A stretch of DNA of 7,084 nt from an uncultured Collinsella sp. (GTDB lineage Bacteria > Actinomycetota > Coriobacteriia > Coriobacteriales > Coriobacteriaceae): NCBI GenBank assembly GCA_937950415.1, contig CALFDL010000055.1, positions 1 through 7,084 of the forward strand. Direction: 5' to 3'. Below are positions 5,899-7,084 of the stretch, one piece after another. Each line of letters starts with the position of its first letter. Position 1 is the stretch's first letter. The translations under genes and the position numbers were made by a program. The notes under the pieces were generated by a model that ran no database searches, had not been told where the DNA came from, and saw only the letters and a program-made list of their open reading frames with translations.

Positions 5899-6010
5899 GA
5901 CCTGTCCTTTCGTTCGATGGGCGCGACGCCGGGCGATCTGCCCGGGCGCGAGCGTTGCGTTCGGCGGCCTGCGTTGCGCGGCGCCGCCCCGCCCTTGGTC
6001 GAACTCTATA
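5899..6010 (-). promoter_or_regulatory. GC-rich structured leader of the DUF4342-kinase operon
   Basis: If transcription starts near 6010, the operon has a leader of about 110 nt. It contains two GC-rich stems: 5927-5934 with 5940-5948 (one bulged G, loop GATCT) and 5963-5968 with 5983-5988. The ribosome-binding site AAAGGA is at 5910-5905. There is no T-run after either stem and no known riboswitch pattern that I recognise. The stems could slow or modulate translation, or simply reflect GC content. Confidence 0.3.
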
Positions 6011-6016
6011 GTGCAG

Positions 6017-6044
6017 GTTATAGATTAAGCGATTCTTGAGCCAA
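6017..6044 (-). promoter_or_regulatory. Possible promoter of the DUF4342-kinase operon
   Basis: On the minus strand TTGGCT (6044-6039) and TATAAC (6022-6017) are separated by 16 bp, a fair sigma-70-type match. It is placed about 120 bp before the DUF4342 start. The -35 sits at the edge of a 16-bp imperfect palindrome, CCAAGATTAACGTTGG (6041-6056), symmetrical at 12 of 16 positions around TTAA, which could bind a dimeric regulator. Both calls are from inspection only. Confidence 0.4.
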
Positions 6045-6143
6045 GATTAACGTTGGATGAGTTTTTGGGTAGCGGTGGGAAAAGTATTAGACCTCGATAG
6101 CGGGGGATGTGGTGCCGGTGCAAAACGGCGTCAAAGGCTGGTC

Positions 6144-6205
6144 GAGCAGGCGGTTTCTCCATTGATGTCCGCATGACATGGGACACTTACCCTGCCGCCC
6201 TGCTC
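6144..6205 (+). other. Long imperfect hairpin upstream of the small membrane protein
   Basis: An outer stem pairs GAGCAGGCGG (6144-6153) with CCGCCCTGCTC (6195-6205), with one bulged base. Inside it TGTCC-CAT (6166-6170, 6172-6174) pairs with ATG-GGACA (6178-6180, 6181-6185), giving eight pairs with a single bulged G and a GAC loop. It ends 51 nt before the ATG at 6257, so it would lie in that gene's leader if transcription starts upstream. I found no convincing plus-strand promoter before it. A regulatory leader, a small RNA and a repetitive element are all possible. Confidence 0.4.
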
Positions 6206-6256
6206 TGCCGCGGTGGCATGTACCTGAACAACGACCCTCTAAGGAGTTCGATTTTG

Positions 6257-6496
6257 ATGAGTGACAACACCAAGCATCTCGCAAAGAAGTGCGTCAAGGA
6301 CGCGGGACCGTGCCTCGCGCTGTGCCTTGCCGGCGCAGCGGTCACGCTGCTGGCTGTTCTGGGGTCATTCGACGTGCTCCGAAGTGCCAGCTTTCTGCAT
6401 GTTTGCATGGCTCTTGCCGGCGCCATGATGACCGGCGGCGTGCTCGATCTGGTTTTTTGGGTGCTTGACCCGTTTGGATGGAAGAACGAGGGGTAA
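6257..6496 (+). CDS. Small two-helix membrane protein, unknown
   Basis: A 79-residue protein not recognised from any family. After a short charged N-terminus (MSDNTKHLAKKCVKDAG) come two hydrophobic helices, about 18-38 (PCLALCLAGAAVTLLAVLGSF) and 45-71 (FLHVCMALAGAMMTGGVLDL, continuing VFWVLDP), then a short charged tail GWKNEG. A positive N-terminus and a charged tail suggest a hairpin with both ends in the cytoplasm. The start at 6257 is backed by AAGGAG at 6241-6246; the frame is open back to 6107, but that part runs through the structured element and has no ribosome-binding site. It stands alone: the upstream operon is divergent, and the next gene starts 85 nt later. A six-pair hairpin (6496-6501 with 6512-6517) follows the stop but lacks a T-run. 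Confidence 0.7.
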   Translation: MSDNTKHLAKKCVKDAGPCLALCLAGAAVTLLAVLGSFDVLRSASFLHVCMALAGAMMTGGVLDLVFWVLDPFGWKNEG

Positions 6497-6581
6497 GCCC
6501 TAAAGGATGGAAGGGCTGGAACGGTTAGCTTAGTGATCGTGCAAAATGCGGGCTAGCGACTTACAGGGAAGTGGTAATCCG

Positions 6582-7084
6582 ATGACGGTCTATGTGACGG
6601 GCGACATTCACGGCGGCCTCGACATGCAAAAGCTGCGCGACTGGGAGCTTGGGGATAGTCTGACGGGCGACGACTATCTGATTGTCGCGGGCGACTTTGG
6701 CTTTCCGTGGGATTTTTCTGCCGAGGAGTGCGCCGATATCGCCTGGCTGGAGTCGCGCCCCTATACGGTGCTGTTTGTCGACGGAAACCACGAGCGTTTC
6801 GATCACTGGGCGGAGCGCCCCATGGAGCTTTGGCACGGCGGGCTGACGCAGCGCCTGTCGGATACCTCTCCCATACGGCGCCTGACGCGCGGCGAGGTTT
6901 TTGAGCTCGATGACTCAACGATCTTTACCATGGGCGGCGCCACGAGTGTGGACAAGGAATACCGCATTCCCTATTCCAGCTGGTGGCCGCAGGAGTTGCC
7001 GGACGAGCGCAACTTTGAGGAGGCGCGGGCAAAGCTCGACAGCGTGGGCTGGAAGGTCGACTACGTGATCACCCACACCTGCTC
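6582..7084 (+). CDS. Calcineurin-like metallophosphoesterase, 3' end outside window
   Basis: The frame is open from the ATG at 6582 to the window end (167 codons) with no stop. The metallophosphoesterase signature is clear: GDIHG (Asp8, His10), GDFG (Asp38), GNHE (Asn69, His70) and THTC (His165), the last just before the edge. These residues bind the two catalytic metals that hydrolyse phosphoester bonds. Another metal ligand, usually in a later GHxH motif, would lie beyond the window. The ATG is preceded by CAGGGAAGTGG (6564-6574). The region between the motifs contains a tryptophan-rich stretch (YSSWWPQELPDERNF, 131-145). There is no signal peptide, so it is cytoplasmic. The substrate (nucleotide, protein or nucleic acid) cannot be named from this portion. 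Confidence 0.92.
   Translation, partial: MTVYVTGDIHGGLDMQKLRDWELGDSLTGDDYLIVAGDFGFPWDFSAEECADIAWLESRPYTVLFVDGNHERFDHWAERPMELWHGGLTQRLSDTSPIRRLTRGEVFELDDSTIFTMGGATSVDKEYRIPYSSWWPQELPDERNFEEARAKLDSVGWKVDYVITHTC

Noticed and set aside
5128..6039. Plus-strand open frame of 303 codons
   Set aside because: It is antisense to the response regulator and the DUF4342 gene, both of which have intact domains and ribosome-binding sites. Its composition is a mirror of high-GC codon use.
6107..6256. N-terminal extension of the small membrane protein
   Set aside because: It crosses the hairpin element, has no ribosome-binding site at its start, and adds a Cys/Arg-rich stretch unlike the rest of the protein.
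6496..6517. Hairpin as terminator of the small membrane protein gene
   Set aside because: It has only six pairs with a ten-base loop and no T-run, so it is too weak to call.
6553..6918. Minus-strand open frame opposite the metallophosphoesterase
   Set aside because: The plus strand carries all the metallophosphoesterase motifs; the minus frame is a shadow.

Overview
The window is high-GC DNA with dense, short-spaced genes and good Shine-Dalgarno sequences. The FtsB/DivIC - Ppx/GppA pair, the galactitol-type PTS EIIB and the overall gene style suggest an intestinal actinobacterium of the class Coriobacteriia, most likely Collinsella or a close relative. That assignment is inferred from gene content; no rRNA or other marker gene is present.

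Layout. (1) At 1-1507 (+) lie the 3' part of an FtsB/DivIC-like division protein and a Ppx/GppA-family phosphatase. They form a two-gene unit that ends in a 65-nt imperfect palindrome starting at the base after the ppx stop codon. (2) At 1601-2383 (-) lie a membrane-anchored helical-repeat (TPR-like) protein, tRNA-Leu(UAA) 31 nt downstream of it, and a hairpin terminator after the tRNA. (3) At 2547-3283 (+), divergent from the previous unit, lie an orphan PTS EIIB protein and a VOC (glyoxalase-fold) protein, closed by a strong terminator. (4) At 3297-5898 (-) lies a three-gene operon: a UBA-like/DUF4342 membrane protein, an OmpR-family response regulator and a histidine kinase. The regulator and kinase genes overlap by 17 nt. 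(5) At 5899-6256 lies a gene-free stretch holding the leader and a possible promoter of that operon, then a long imperfect hairpin. This part may be a dispersed repeat. (6) At 6257-6496 (+) lies a small two-helix membrane protein. (7) From 6582 (+) a calcineurin-like metallophosphoesterase runs off the end of the window.

How the parts work together. FtsB/DivIC belongs to the divisome, and Ppx/GppA acts on polyphosphate or (p)ppGpp; their linkage is a known actinobacterial arrangement. The kinase and regulator form a complete envelope-sensing phosphorelay, and the DUF4342 protein is co-transcribed ahead of them. The EIIB/VOC pair is a fragment of a sugar-handling system with no EIIA, EIIC or catabolic enzyme nearby. 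I found no transposase, CRISPR array, toxin-antitoxin pair or clear defence system. The least explained items are the two palindromic or structured intergenic elements, the DUF4342-kinase linkage, and the same-frame EIIB/VOC pair separated by one stop codon.
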